64,000 nucleotides of DNA from assembly GCA_000467715.1 (NCBI GenBank), contig AJFK01000096.1, positions 1 to 64,000 on the forward strand, in the 5' to 3' direction. Below the pieces are notes generated by a model. The model had not been told where the DNA came from. It searched no databases and was given only the letters and a program-made list of their open reading frames with translations. The position numbers and the translations under genes were made by a program. Position 1 is the first letter of the stretch; each line of letters begins with the position of its first letter. Below are positions 45,760 through 55,944 of the stretch, piece after piece. Source of the DNA: Hysterium pulicare CBS 123377 (taxonomy: Eukaryota; Ascomycota; Dothideomycetes; Hysteriales; Hysteriaceae).

Positions 45760-46426
45760 CATCGTTGTAGGGTGGAAAACAAGATGGGAGATGAGGAGTT
45801 TGGGAAGCGCGTGGTAGAGGGCCGGATGAGTGGCGGAGTGGAGAAATGGATGAGCGTGAGGCAGAGGGAAAGGACAGTTATGCGGAACCTGAAAATGAGA
45901 CAGAGGTATTGTCCACTGAATTAGGGGTTTCGGCGAGCTGGGTGGGAAGGGAATAGAGTATGAAAAGCACTGGAGTACTTCTCCTCTGGAAAGGTAGTCG
46001 AAGGAGGCTAGTTAGGACTCGATCAGATAACAGTCCATTCAAATTAATGGTTGACATTTTTTTTGGCATGGCAGTTCTGTTCTTGAAAACATGGACAAAT
46101 ATCATCACTGGTAGAAGTTATTCGTGAAAGGAAATTGATCACATTCGAAGTTTAATATGATGCATCCTCTAGAGAGTACCGTCTCTCAATGTAAGTAAGG
46201 TTCATCCGTGTAGTATGAGAACCCTCTTCAATACCATAAGCACCCATAGTTGTGTAACCGCAACCCATAGCCACCATAAACTTGATTAATCCAACACATC
46301 CTGGAGATTCTCATGATCTACAATGAAGTCAGCACTTGTCTGGATTTAGAAGAGAAGGAGCGTAATGACAAAGGTCCCCGGGACAACTCACGTGTGAAGT
46401 ATCAATCAAGGCTACCTTGACGCAGC
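45760..46426. other. Intergenic, 667 bp
   Basis: This is 3' flank of two convergent genes. No gene or repeat was recognised. Confidence 0.5.
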
Positions 46427-47201
46427 TTACTCTTCGCCTTCGGCCTTCTTGCGGGCACAGACACCGGTTCCATCGAAGCCACGGGCACATTCGCAGCAGG
46501 GGCAGCACTCATCACTAGCAAAGCAGAAACCTAAAGGGAGAGACAACGTTAGCTGTACATCACTCACTCAAGCGTAGTAAGGAAACTTACTGCCTTGGCT
46601 CTGGCAGCGCTTCTCGATGATGGAGCCACCGTTGCGGGCACGCGAGATTGGTTGCTGTAAAGCTCTTGTTAGCCATTATCATTGAAAAGTGCGTGCATGA
46701 GCGGGGGAGGAATGGACTTACAGCTTCGCGCTTCTCGACGATAGGAGCAACCACGACAGGGACGATTGGTTCCTGTAAAGCGCGCGTTAGAAGTTGTCAT
46801 GGGATATTGTGAGTAAGTCAATGAGTGAACTTACCGGTTCACGCTTCTCTTCGTCTTCAGCCTTCTTGCGGGCACAGACACCGGTTCCGTCGAAGCCACG
46901 GGCACACTCGCAGCAGGGGCAGCACTCATCACTGGCAAAGCAGAAGCCTGAAGGTAGAAACAATGTTAGCCGTACATCACTCGCCTAAATGAAGTGAAGG
47001 AACTTACTGCCTTGGCTCTGGCAGCTGACGGAGCCGTCATCGCGGGCGGAGAGGCCATTCTACGAAGTTGCTGTTAGTGATTGCTGTTGCATGTAGTGAG
47101 TGAGGGAGAAATGCACTTACGGCGTTGCGAGACTCAAAGTCAGCGCCAGCAGCGATGAAGGTGGCCATGGCCAGAGTGACAAAGGTGAAGATGGACTTCA
47201 T
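46427..47201 (-). CDS. Secreted, internally duplicated cysteine-rich precursor with Lys-Arg processing sites
   Basis: Six exons (47201-47121, 47059-47008, 46947-46835, 46772-46722, 46654-46591, 46530-46427) join in phase to 154 aa. A signal peptide (MKSIFTFVTLAMATFIAAG) is followed by two copies of a 36-residue module at residues 40-75 and 116-151. Each module has eight cysteines in the pattern C-x6-C-x5-CC-x-CC-x-C-x9-C. Kex2-type sites follow or precede the modules: EEKR-EP (79-80), VEKR-EA (96-97) and IIEKR-C (114-115). The second module would be released with a cysteine at its N-terminus. The modules are identical in protein although their DNA differs at five third positions. The cysteine spacing recalls cystine-knot peptides, and a secreted peptide or effector role is inference. 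I do not recognise the family. Confidence 0.85.
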
Positions 47202-48506
47202 GTTGAAGGGTTGAGTTGTTGAAAGTTGATTTGAAGAAAGTTGTTGGTGTAGCAGAGGGAGACTGTGTTGAAGGGTCGAAGTTGAGGTTGTGGGTGGAGA
47301 GGAAAAAATGAAAGTGGACGAGAGGAAGAGGAGGTATTTATGGGAGGGGGAGTGAGTCTGTTAGCGTGTTGTGGTTCGGGACTTTCCGTAAGGTGGAGGT
47401 GATAGTGAATGAGTTGGAGAGTGTTCGGAGAGCCGGCGCCGCATTCAGATTTGATTCAGGAAGGTGGAGTAGGTCACGCTTAGGCCCGTACCGCTGGAGC
47501 TCACTAAGAATCCACGGAGATCCTAGGATAAAGACGGTGAGGAGATGTTGTATCGCCGATGCCGGCTTTGCAGTCCAAACACGTGTCTACAGATGGGGAG
47601 AGAACAGGAAATGAACCTACCAAATTTCAATTAAGAAAGAGATTGAACGTGCAATCATTGTACCCAGTTCAGACAAAGGCACTCACTTGAAACTCGCCAC
47701 ATGGATCCCGACGAGCGTCTACTGTTAGCGGTATATTCGATTTCGAAGCCACCGGGGCCACAGGTCAATCAGTACACGCAGCAGTTTTCACAGCCTTACA
47801 GAAACGAGCCGCCGTTGGTCTTCCCTTCATTCAAACCCAGATGACTCGGCAATATTGGAAGTGGCCTTAAGAGACCCCAACAAATCCATCACCTCCTCTT
47901 GGATCTGGGCTTTCCTGCCATAACGGAAGTACATCTTGGTTCTGGCATATGCAGTAGATGCGGAAGTCCGATTACGGATCAACCTGGTTTTTCTTCTTCT
48001 AAGGATATGTAATGATATTGACACTTCTTTGACGCTTGAATGTAATCGATAGGCGCAGAGGCAGGAAGATAGGCATGTCGCCCCATGTTCCCCCAAGTAA
48101 TAGTCCTGATACAGAAACGGCCAAACGGAGCCAAGGAAATGGATGTGACAATGTTTGCCGCTACCCTAGAATTGGCTTTTGACAAGAACCTGTATCGCTG
48201 GAATCAGTGGACATGTTCTAATTGGTAGAGGGTACGTACCATAGCCACTGCCCCTACCCAGTCCTCTCCGTTCGATGTCCTCATCAAGTAAAAGTGCAAG
48301 CATGGGAGCACTTTACGGTTAGTGTTGCAATCCGGAATGCCGCAACCATGAAGACAGCTGTGAAGCTACCAGGGAACTATTAGATATAAGGATGTCATGT
48401 AGTTATTGTAATGACTGAGTATATTCAAAAAAAAAAACGAATGGTCCATATACCCGTTCACCGAAAGAGAACAAAAGCGGCAACATCCCCATCTCACTAA
48501 ACCCAC
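47202..48506. other. Intergenic, 1.3 kb, possible unrecognised exon remnants
   Basis: The first 150 bp are the promoter of the cysteine-rich gene, with a TATA-like CATAAATAC on the minus strand at 47344-47336. On the minus strand, 48300-47980 can be read with one intron as protein-like sequence (GEDWVGAVAM, then ANSRVAANIVTSISLAPFG). No start, end or family could be established. Confidence 0.35.
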
Positions 48507-49629
48507 TCACTCAGGGTTCAGTTCAACAGTCTTATGCTCATCCTGCCACCAGTGTTTGATATGCTGAATCACGTGTACTTTCACCTGCTTAGGACACAAC
48601 CACGCGAAGAGCGCGATAATGAGAGTGGGGAGTGCAAGACCGACACCGCAGCCTAGAGCGATTTTGTCTGAGGAGTTGATTCCAGAGTTGGATGGAGCGG
48701 CGGACGATTGAGATAGAAATTGAACAGATGTGGTGCTTGTGGAACTTGTTTGGGCTAATGCAGAGGCCGAGGTCGGCAAAGGCGTGGCGCTTTTGGACGA
48801 GACGCCGTACGTTGGAGTGGCGGATGTCGGAATTGCATAAGGCAATGAAGTAGATGCGGCAGAGTTATCAGAGGTTGTGGCTAATATACTACCAGAGGTT
48901 CCGATCAAGCCCAAAGCACTTTGCGTTAACGTGGACATAATGTTTGTCGGCACGTCTTTTAATGAGAATAACAAAGACTCCACGTCGCAGCAGCTCCCCG
49001 ATTTGGCGGCTTTCTGACAGCAAAACTGGGACGTTGACAGGCAGAAGAGGAGAGATTCGTACATGTTGGGTTTGTCTAGATTTTCTTTGTTGGTGTGGGT
49101 TCGATAGCGGATGCAAGCCAGATGCCCGTCTGAAGATACAAAACGAGATATCGTAACGGAAGGAGTGGCATCAGGAGCTGCAGAAGATGAGATAGAAGTT
49201 GGAAAGAATGGTACACGTACCGAGAGTGCACGAGCTCGCACAGTATGGAGAGTTCCAACTTTGGTCCGTACAAGCACCGCGATAAATATATGGTCCGTGA
49301 TCCGGTGTTGATGGGAACCAGCATAGGCCGTCGGAGAGATATACATCGTTCTCGGCGGGAATGCAACAAGAGGCAACGCCGTCGGCTGGTATTGAGTCAG
49401 GACGAATTACGGTTAGTGTAGCAACATCTCACTTTGCAGTGGGTTGGGAACATATGAAAAGTCCTCGGGACGTGTTCCCTATCAGCCTTGTTAGTTCGGA
49501 TTTTTGGTAAATTGAGGAACAAGGAAGAGTGACATCGGGATAAAAGCATTGTGCTGTAGTAGGTGCAGCAGAGACATCGAGGTAGATCATAAAGAGGACC
49601 AAGATGATGGTCGTCGTCATTCTCGCCAT
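48507..49629 (-). CDS. Cysteine-rich type I membrane protein, secreted/cell-surface family
   Basis: Exons 49629-49534, 49478-49433, 49385-49221 and 49129-48507 join in phase to 309 aa. A signal peptide (TTTIILVLFMIYLDVSA) precedes a cysteine-rich ectodomain: CFYPDGTRPEDF, DGVASCCIPAEND, LSDGLCWFP, YRGACTDQSWNSPYC and later SQFCCQKAAKSGSCCD. A Ser/Thr-rich stalk follows. A single transmembrane helix (LGCGVGLALPTLIIALFAWL) leads to a short cytosolic tail. This layout is common in ascomycete surface proteins of unknown function, often resembling sensors. The first intron uses an unusual GTCACT donor but restores the conserved CFYPDG motif. An upstream in-frame ATG at 49647 is an alternative start. 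Confidence 0.7.
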
Positions 49630-49647
49630 TTTGGAGGGATTTGACAC

Positions 49648-50298
49648 TCTAAATGGTGTTTAGTGGCGTGAAAGAAGATAGTTGAAGGTCCCCTAGGCAT
49701 GCCTATACGAAGCAAAATAGAGTTAAGAGAGGAAGAGTACAAAGGCTACGGGAAGAGTTGACTAAAAAGGATGCGGAGAGGGTAATAAACAACATGCGCG
49801 TATGAGGCGTTGTGGCTTAGCATTAGCAAGCCTCATTCAAAGCCGGCAAACCCCCGCAGAGAAGGCAGAAGTCAATGTGAAGAACAGGTGGAGAGGCATA
49901 AGCATGCATGTGACCAACATGCAAATACCCTCTAATTGGTTCGAAGTAAGCGATTACGCAAGACATGCCAGCCAAAGATCATCAGTCGGCTTGGCGAGGC
50001 AGACTCTGGGACGAAGTGTGGAGGACGTTGGATCGAAGGATGCCTTCCCATGCCAACATGTACTCGAGCTCTCAGTCATATTCGTACCCAATTGTGCATA
50101 CCGAGGTTAATGATTCTCGCTTTTGGTGCTGACTTAGGAGACGAAATCGAAACGAACGTTTCACCAATGATAGTCAAAATGTTGATGTCGGTTCAATATA
50201 GCGAGTCGTTGACAGTTCAAAATGACACTCCCTTCGAACTCCTGTTGTCCATGGTGTCTAAAAGTCAATACATAAATTACACGCTGTACATATAGTTA
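49648..50298. other. Intergenic, 651 bp
   Basis: This holds the upstream region of the cysteine-rich membrane protein gene and 3' flank of BIG1. Nothing else was recognised. Confidence 0.5.
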
Positions 50299-51359
50299 CT
50301 ACTGCTTCTTTTGCGCAGTTGGGCCCATCTCCTTGCTGAAGGCAAAATAGGAAACCTGAAGGCTGGAAATAGCCGTGATGCCCACGTAGAGAATAAGGAA
50401 AAGCGGTAAGCTTGCAACGAGTCCCATGAATATACCTACGAGACGTTCAGTATGTTTGCGGCAGTCAAATCAACGAGAATGAAACATACCTGGCGAGAAG
50501 TACTGGTACCTTTCAAACAAACCGCCTTCGGTCTTTGCATCTCTTGCATGGCTCTGGATATCCCGCTTCAACTCCATGTGCACCGTCTCGGCAAACGGAT
50601 CATCCATTTGGTATATCTGTTGTGCTTGCAAGGTTGCTTCGGCTTGCTTTTCGGTTTGGGGGGTGGTAGTGTATATGACGGTGTATTTCTCGCGTCCAAG
50701 GTTTAAGATAATATCGGACAGGAAAGAATCGTATTCGGCAAGCTTAGAAGCACGGCCGGTAGTGGGCAAGGCGGGAAAATCTATTTCGACGACGCGCGGT
50801 GAAGAGTTTGATACATTTGGAATTACTCTCTCTAGGGATATGGTTAGCAATGCTTCTCCAACATAGATATGATAAGCGTACTCGAGCCATCGATTCTAAT
50901 GTATTGCGCCTGACACTGACGGGCAAGGTGACTGGTAAGGTGATTTGGTGTCAAGCTAGAAGCGACTTCCCCTATTACTTCAGGAACCGTAGCGGCTGTG
51001 TGGATATCTTTGTCCTCCCCGCTTATCCATCGGCTCAGATAGGGTGCTGAGCGGCTATCGAGGTAGTCGGCGGACGAAACTCCATTCTGAGTGACAATGA
51101 AGTATGTATCGGAGGGGCAAGCATTAAAAGATTGCAATAATCTCTCTTTTAGACCAGTGGAGTGGGCGAGTTCAACATGCAGACTATCGTGGCCGAATGA
51201 AGGGATACTGGAAGAAGTAGTCAGCAAGCTATCATGACACAGGCAGACGCAAGCGGCCTACTCGGAGGTGGAGAAGAGCATGAAGGGAGACGTGTCTCGA
51301 AAAGCAGATACGGCTGTTATGGAAGCGAGGGCCAATGCCCCAAACAATCGACGGGCCAT
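50299..51359 (-). CDS. BIG1: BIG1/VOA1-family ER membrane protein for cell-wall glucan
   Basis: Exons 51359-51262, 51207-50882, 50831-50490 and 50435-50299 join in phase to 300 aa. A signal peptide (LFGALALASITAVSA) is followed by FRDTSPFMLFSTS, a luminal domain (PSDTYFIVTQNGVSSADY, RVVEIDFPALP), and FERYQYFSPGIFMGL. A C-terminal transmembrane helix (LVASLPLFLILYVGITAISSL) and the short tail QVSYFAFSKEMGPTAQKKQ complete it. That architecture, with the YxYFSPGIFMG motif before the helix, defines Big1 and the related V-ATPase assembly factor Voa1. Yeast Big1 is needed for beta-1,6-glucan. Which of the two roles applies here is not decided by sequence. Confidence 0.85.
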
Positions 51360-51860
51360 GGCTGGATGGTGGTGAAGCCGGAGAGTCGATAGGTGAAGCT
51401 GGTGGAGATACAGAATTCCAGACAGGCACGTGCCCGCGCCAAGGAGCCTAGCGATGATGACACCCGGTAAGATTGATGACGAAGACGCGCGACGATAATT
51501 CTGCAGCAGCAGAGTCACCGCAATCAACCACTCAAGCAGCCACCGCGGAGGGAGTGCAGGCGGCAGCATCTCCCTTCCTGACTCATCCTCCCTCTGAGTC
51601 CTTCACCGGGTTTCGGGGCTGTGCTTCGTTTAGCGTCTTCTCAGCATCTACTTCATTGCCCGCCGCCACACTTTCTCCCTCAGAGGCCAAACCATTCCAC
51701 TCCACCTTTTTTTGCTGTTCAAGAGGCCATTCTTTTTTGGAGCCTCCCCACCCATTCAGGATTGCTTGAGCAATCTCCAGTTTCTTACCCTATCCAGTTC
51801 CCCAAATCCACAATTTCGAGCTCATTGCTTTCCGATCCCAGCTTGGTTTCCCGCTATAGC
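51360..51860. other. Divergent intergenic region, 501 bp
   Basis: This is the promoter region between BIG1 and the NF-X1-type gene. The frame before 51861 is open to 51621 but has no conserved residues. Confidence 0.5.
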
Positions 51861-54800
51861 ATGTCCGCTACTATATCAGCTCTACCAGGCGACCATCAAC
51901 CACCAGCAGGCCCTACGAGAGGAAACCAACGGCGGCGACGTCCTCAGCATCGAAACCAGCAGACTGACCAGCCAAGTAACCAGCAGGATGCTGGGCTGCC
52001 ACAGAGTGAGGCCGGCAGAACAGCTGCCAATGCATCACAAGTTCTAACGAATGGAATCCCCGCACACCAGATCCTATCTGCACCTCCACAATCCACCGAG
52101 CCTTCAAGTGCCGATATCTCGGCGGCCGAGAATACAACCGCCCGCCGAGGCCGAAGAGGAAGAGGTGGAGGCTATCGAGGGCAACAGCGAGGCGGTGCTC
52201 ACACTACCCGCAGGCATGAAGCAAGAGAGGGAGAGAACCAGTCCGGACAGCCGCGTCGCGTTGTTCCAGGCGGAAGACAGTTCGGGGGCGAATTGACTGT
52301 TGACAACGAGGACAACGTTTCGATAAACGGCTCTGTGGGGTCAGACCCCCAACCGCGTCTCTCTGCAGGTGCCCCGGAGTTTCGACCTGGCCAACCTCTA
52401 TTACAGCGGCCACAGAAAGCCAAGAACACACAACTACCCCAGCCGCGGAAGCCGAGGAATCAAAAACCAACCGCTCCGAAATCGTCCGCGCATGATATTG
52501 CCACTAGGACACACGAGGACATTGACAACGGACATTACGAATGTGCTATATGTACAGAAGAGGTTCGCCGAAGTGGCAGGGTATGGTCATGCCGGACCTG
52601 CTGGACAGTCTTTCATTTGAGCTGCATCAAGAAATGGTCTACTAATGAGGGTTCTGCGGCTGCTCGTCAGCAAGCCCAGGATGGAGAGCTTCCTCCGCCG
52701 CGGCAATGGCGATGTCCTGGTTGCAATCTACCAAAAGATGTTCTACCGAAGGTCTTCACTTGCTGGTGCGAAAAGGAGATAGACCCGAAATCATTGGCTG
52801 GTCTGCCACCATTTTCATGTGGACAGACTTGTTCAAGGCCACGCGTACTACCCAAGAAATGCCCTCATCCATGTCCAAACATCTGTCACAGCGGTCCCTG
52901 TCCGCCGTGTACCCAAATGGGACCAACTCAATCATGCTTCTGCGGCAAGAGATCAATTACACGAAGATGTGTTGATACCGATTACGAAAATGGATGGAGT
53001 TGTGGAGACGTCTGCGGAGAATTGATGCCTTGTGGAGAGCATATCTGTACGAGACCCTGCCATGAAGGATTATGCGGAGCTTGCGAAATTCGAATTCCTG
53101 CCCGATGCTACTGTGGTCAAGTTCAGAAGGACATTCTATGCTGTGACCGAGGAGATGAGGAGGTGAGCAGCCTATCACATAATGTCGATGACGGATCTAC
53201 CGCCGTCGAACACTGGACGGGGCTTTTTGAATGCGGCAACTCATGCGAACGAGATTTCGACTGCGGAAAACATCGTTGCGAAAAGTTATGCCACCAGCAA
53301 GACGCTATGCCAGCTCACTGTCCCCGGTCTCCGGACGTAGTCTTCAACTGCCCTTGCGGCAAGACTCCACTAGCCGAGATCTCAAATGCAGTACGACGAT
53401 CTTGCACAGACCCGATACCTAATTGCTCGAAACCATGTGGGAAGATATTGCCATGTGGACATGAGTGCTTGCAGCTTTGTCACCGAGGGGAATGCCTCCC
53501 GTGTCTTCGGACGGTCTCTATTACTTGTCGCTGTGGACGTACAACGACATCAACAGTGTGTCACCAAGGCACTGAAGAATCCCCGCAATGTATGCGCGTC
53601 TGCCGCGTCTCACTGAATTGCGGCCGTCATGAATGTGGTGACCGATGCTGCCCGGGAGAACGCAAAGCGACCGAGCGGCAGGCAAGCCGCCGCAAGCTTC
53701 GTCCTTTACATTCAGCAACCCGACAATCCGATGATGGATTCGAAGCGGAACATATTTGCACTCGTGCTTGCGATCGACCGTTGAAATGCCGGAATCCGAA
53801 CCATCGATGTCAAGAACTTTGTCACAAAGGCCCTTGTGGAACCTGTCGCGAAGCCATCTTCGACGAGGTTAGTTGCAACTGCGGTCGCACCGTTTTGCAG
53901 CCGCCTCTGCCTTGTGGAACAAAACCACCTCCGTGTCGATTCCCATGCGACCGACCGAAGTCTTGTGGTCACCCGCAGGTCGCCCACAATTGCCACCTTG
54001 ACGAAGAGAATTGTCCTAAATGTCCTTTTCTAACGACGAAGCCCTGCTTATGTGGAAAGAATACGCTCAAGAACCAGCCATGCTGGCTTAACGAAGTTAG
54101 GTGCGGCGAAATATGTGGCAGAAGACTCAAATGTGGAGCACATACGTGCCAGAAACAATGTCATCGATCAGGTGAATGCGAAGAACCATGTCGACAGCTT
54201 TGCGGAAAAGAACTGGCCACATGTGGACATGCTTGTCTAGCTACATGCCACTCACCGTTCCCTTGTAAGGAAGACAAACCGTGTCAACACAAGATCTTCG
54301 TTACTTGTGAATGTCAGCGCATCAAGCAGGAGGCGAAATGCAATGCCTCAAGGACTAGCGAAGGCAATATGAAGAAGTCACTCAAGTGCGACGATGAATG
54401 TGCGCGCTTGGAGCGAAACCGTAAGCTCGCTTTGGCGCTCAACATCGAGTCCGCAACGCATCACGATGACCACGTCCCCTATTCAGCAGAGACACTCAAC
54501 AAGTATCAGGAATACTCTCCTTGGGCAGCTGTACAGGAAAAGGAGTTTCGAGTGTTTGCTGCTGACCCTCTTGGAAAGCGGTTGCGATTCAAACCAATGC
54601 CCTCACATCAGCGGGCCTTCCTACACTCTCTTGCAGAGGATTTTGGTTTCGATTCAGAAAGCATGGACCCTGAACCTCACCGTCATGTAGCCATTTTCAA
54701 GACCCCACGATTCGTGATGGCGCCGATGAAGACATTGGCCGAATGCATACGTATTCGTCACGTTCAACGAGCTACCGCTGCTCCGACGACAGGTCATACT

Positions 54801-55535
54801 GTCACTCAGCAAGCGCGAGCGAAAGCGAACAATGCTGGTGACCCATACAATGCATTCTTGCTTACGAATACTCGCTTTGGCCTCACAATCGAAGAAGTCA
54901 GCTCTGGCGTCAAGGCCGCCATTCCCAACTCTGCAATCCAATTAGAGACTCACTTTTTACCTAGCGAGGAAGTCGCTCTCAGGCCGCCACTTGTTACCCG
55001 TGCCAACATCCCAGATCGCGACCTTCAGGCTATCCTCGAATCACTCAAACCCGACCTTGAACAGTCTTTCGCCGTCAATAAATTTGGCAAGCTCCAGCTC
55101 TGCCGCCTTGACTTTTCCCTCAACGTTCTTCGGAAGGAATCGGATAGTGGACTTGGTGCTGGCTGGAGTCAGGTTGCAGCAAAAGGTGCTGCCCCGAGGA
55201 GAGTCGAAAGAAATGCTCCGGTTGGTAGCAAAGGTGGATTTGCCGTCTTGAGTTTGAGTAGCATGAAGAAGAAAAAGGAGAAAGAGAGGGAGAGCGAAGT
55301 GGCGGATGATTGGGAAACAGCGGAGTTGATTGAGGAGGAGAGGGAGAAAGGATTGAGTGGTGTCAGCAGCGGGGATGAAGGGGCTGTCGATCAACAGATT
55401 GATGATTCTATGCAAGCTCCTGCCGGGGATCTTGGTACATTGTCGAATGATGTACCTGCCGATGAAGCTGGGATCGACTACCTGCCGACTCGGACATCAG
55501 GGTTGGGAAGATGGGCTGATCTTGATGACGAGTAG
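51861..55535 (+). CDS. FAP1: NF-X1-type zinc-finger protein, FAP1/shuttle craft homologue (RING, R3H)
   Basis: A single exon encodes 1224 aa. The N-terminus is disordered with an RGG-like stretch (ARRGRRGRGGGYRGQQRGG). A RING-like domain follows (CAICTEEV...CRTCWTVFHLSCIKKW...WRCPGC). Then comes a long series of NF-X1 fingers of the form CGK-HxC-x-x-xCHxGxCxPC, for example CGHECLQLCHRGECLPC and CGAHTCQKQCHRSGEC. An R3H-like domain (HQRAFLHSLAEDFGFDSES) lies near 54605, with a further single-stranded nucleic-acid-binding region beyond. The acidic C-terminus ends GRWADLDDE. Yeast Fap1 binds FKBP12; animal homologues are transcriptional repressors or ubiquitin ligases. The start at 51861 (MSATISALPGDH) was chosen over 51621. 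Confidence 0.9.
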   Translation: MSATISALPGDHQPPAGPTRGNQRRRRPQHRNQQTDQPSNQQDAGLPQSEAGRTAANASQVLTNGIPAHQILSAPPQSTEPSSADISAAENTTARRGRRGRGGGYRGQQRGGAHTTRRHEAREGENQSGQPRRVVPGGRQFGGELTVDNEDNVSINGSVGSDPQPRLSAGAPEFRPGQPLLQRPQKAKNTQLPQPRKPRNQKPTAPKSSAHDIATRTHEDIDNGHYECAICTEEVRRSGRVWSCRTCWTVFHLSCIKKWSTNEGSAAARQQAQDGELPPPRQWRCPGCNLPKDVLPKVFTCWCEKEIDPKSLAGLPPFSCGQTCSRPRVLPKKCPHPCPNICHSGPCPPCTQMGPTQSCFCGKRSITRRCVDTDYENGWSCGDVCGELMPCGEHICTRPCHEGLCGACEIRIPARCYCGQVQKDILCCDRGDEEVSSLSHNVDDGSTAVEHWTGLFECGNSCERDFDCGKHRCEKLCHQQDAMPAHCPRSPDVVFNCPCGKTPLAEISNAVRRSCTDPIPNCSKPCGKILPCGHECLQLCHRGECLPCLRTVSITCRCGRTTTSTVCHQGTEESPQCMRVCRVSLNCGRHECGDRCCPGERKATERQASRRKLRPLHSATRQSDDGFEAEHICTRACDRPLKCRNPNHRCQELCHKGPCGTCREAIFDEVSCNCGRTVLQPPLPCGTKPPPCRFPCDRPKSCGHPQVAHNCHLDEENCPKCPFLTTKPCLCGKNTLKNQPCWLNEVRCGEICGRRLKCGAHTCQKQCHRSGECEEPCRQLCGKELATCGHACLATCHSPFPCKEDKPCQHKIFVTCECQRIKQEAKCNASRTSEGNMKKSLKCDDECARLERNRKLALALNIESATHHDDHVPYSAETLNKYQEYSPWAAVQEKEFRVFAADPLGKRLRFKPMPSHQRAFLHSLAEDFGFDSESMDPEPHRHVAIFKTPRFVMAPMKTLAECIRIRHVQRATAAPTTGHTVTQQARAKANNAGDPYNAFLLTNTRFGLTIEEVSSGVKAAIPNSAIQLETHFLPSEEVALRPPLVTRANIPDRDLQAILESLKPDLEQSFAVNKFGKLQLCRLDFSLNVLRKESDSGLGAGWSQVAAKGAAPRRVERNAPVGSKGGFAVLSLSSMKKKKEKERESEVADDWETAELIEEEREKGLSGVSSGDEGAVDQQIDDSMQAPAGDLGTLSNDVPADEAGIDYLPTRTSGLGRWADLDDE

Positions 55536-55944
55536 ATCAAGCAGATGCTGAAGATGACATAACATAAATAATCTGGTCTTAGAAATCAGCTAATAAAATA
55601 GAGAGTAGTTATTAGGTACTCGTTACTCTCTCCTTTACAACATCTGCTCTTGTGACAACTTAAGTCAAATACGCCTCGTCGATAGTGGTCCTACTTTACT
55701 CCTTAGCCCTGGTCACCAAACCTTGGTCCCAAGTTTTGGCCACGTGATTATGAAGTACTCGGGCCTATATAATTATCAAGATACAGTGATCTTGCTGCTT
55801 CTAATAGAACTAGCGTCAATGAAGCATTTATCTGCACGACCTGCTACTTTTCTAGATGCAATGCGGGACGTAGAAAGGGAACAAATAACATATCAATTTG
55901 TGTATGTAGCAGGCTATTTGTTAAATTACTTTCCGCACTTCGTG
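55536..55944. other. Intergenic between convergent genes, 409 bp
   Basis: This is 3' flank of the NF-X1-type gene and the sugar transporter gene. An apparent small frame at 55723-56001 overlaps the transporter's last exon on the other strand and is not supported. Confidence 0.5.

Noticed and set aside
47827-48300. Minus-strand protein-like reading frames between the cysteine-rich gene and the membrane protein gene
   Set aside because: Joining them needs guessed splice sites; no start, end, phase-consistent model or family could be found.
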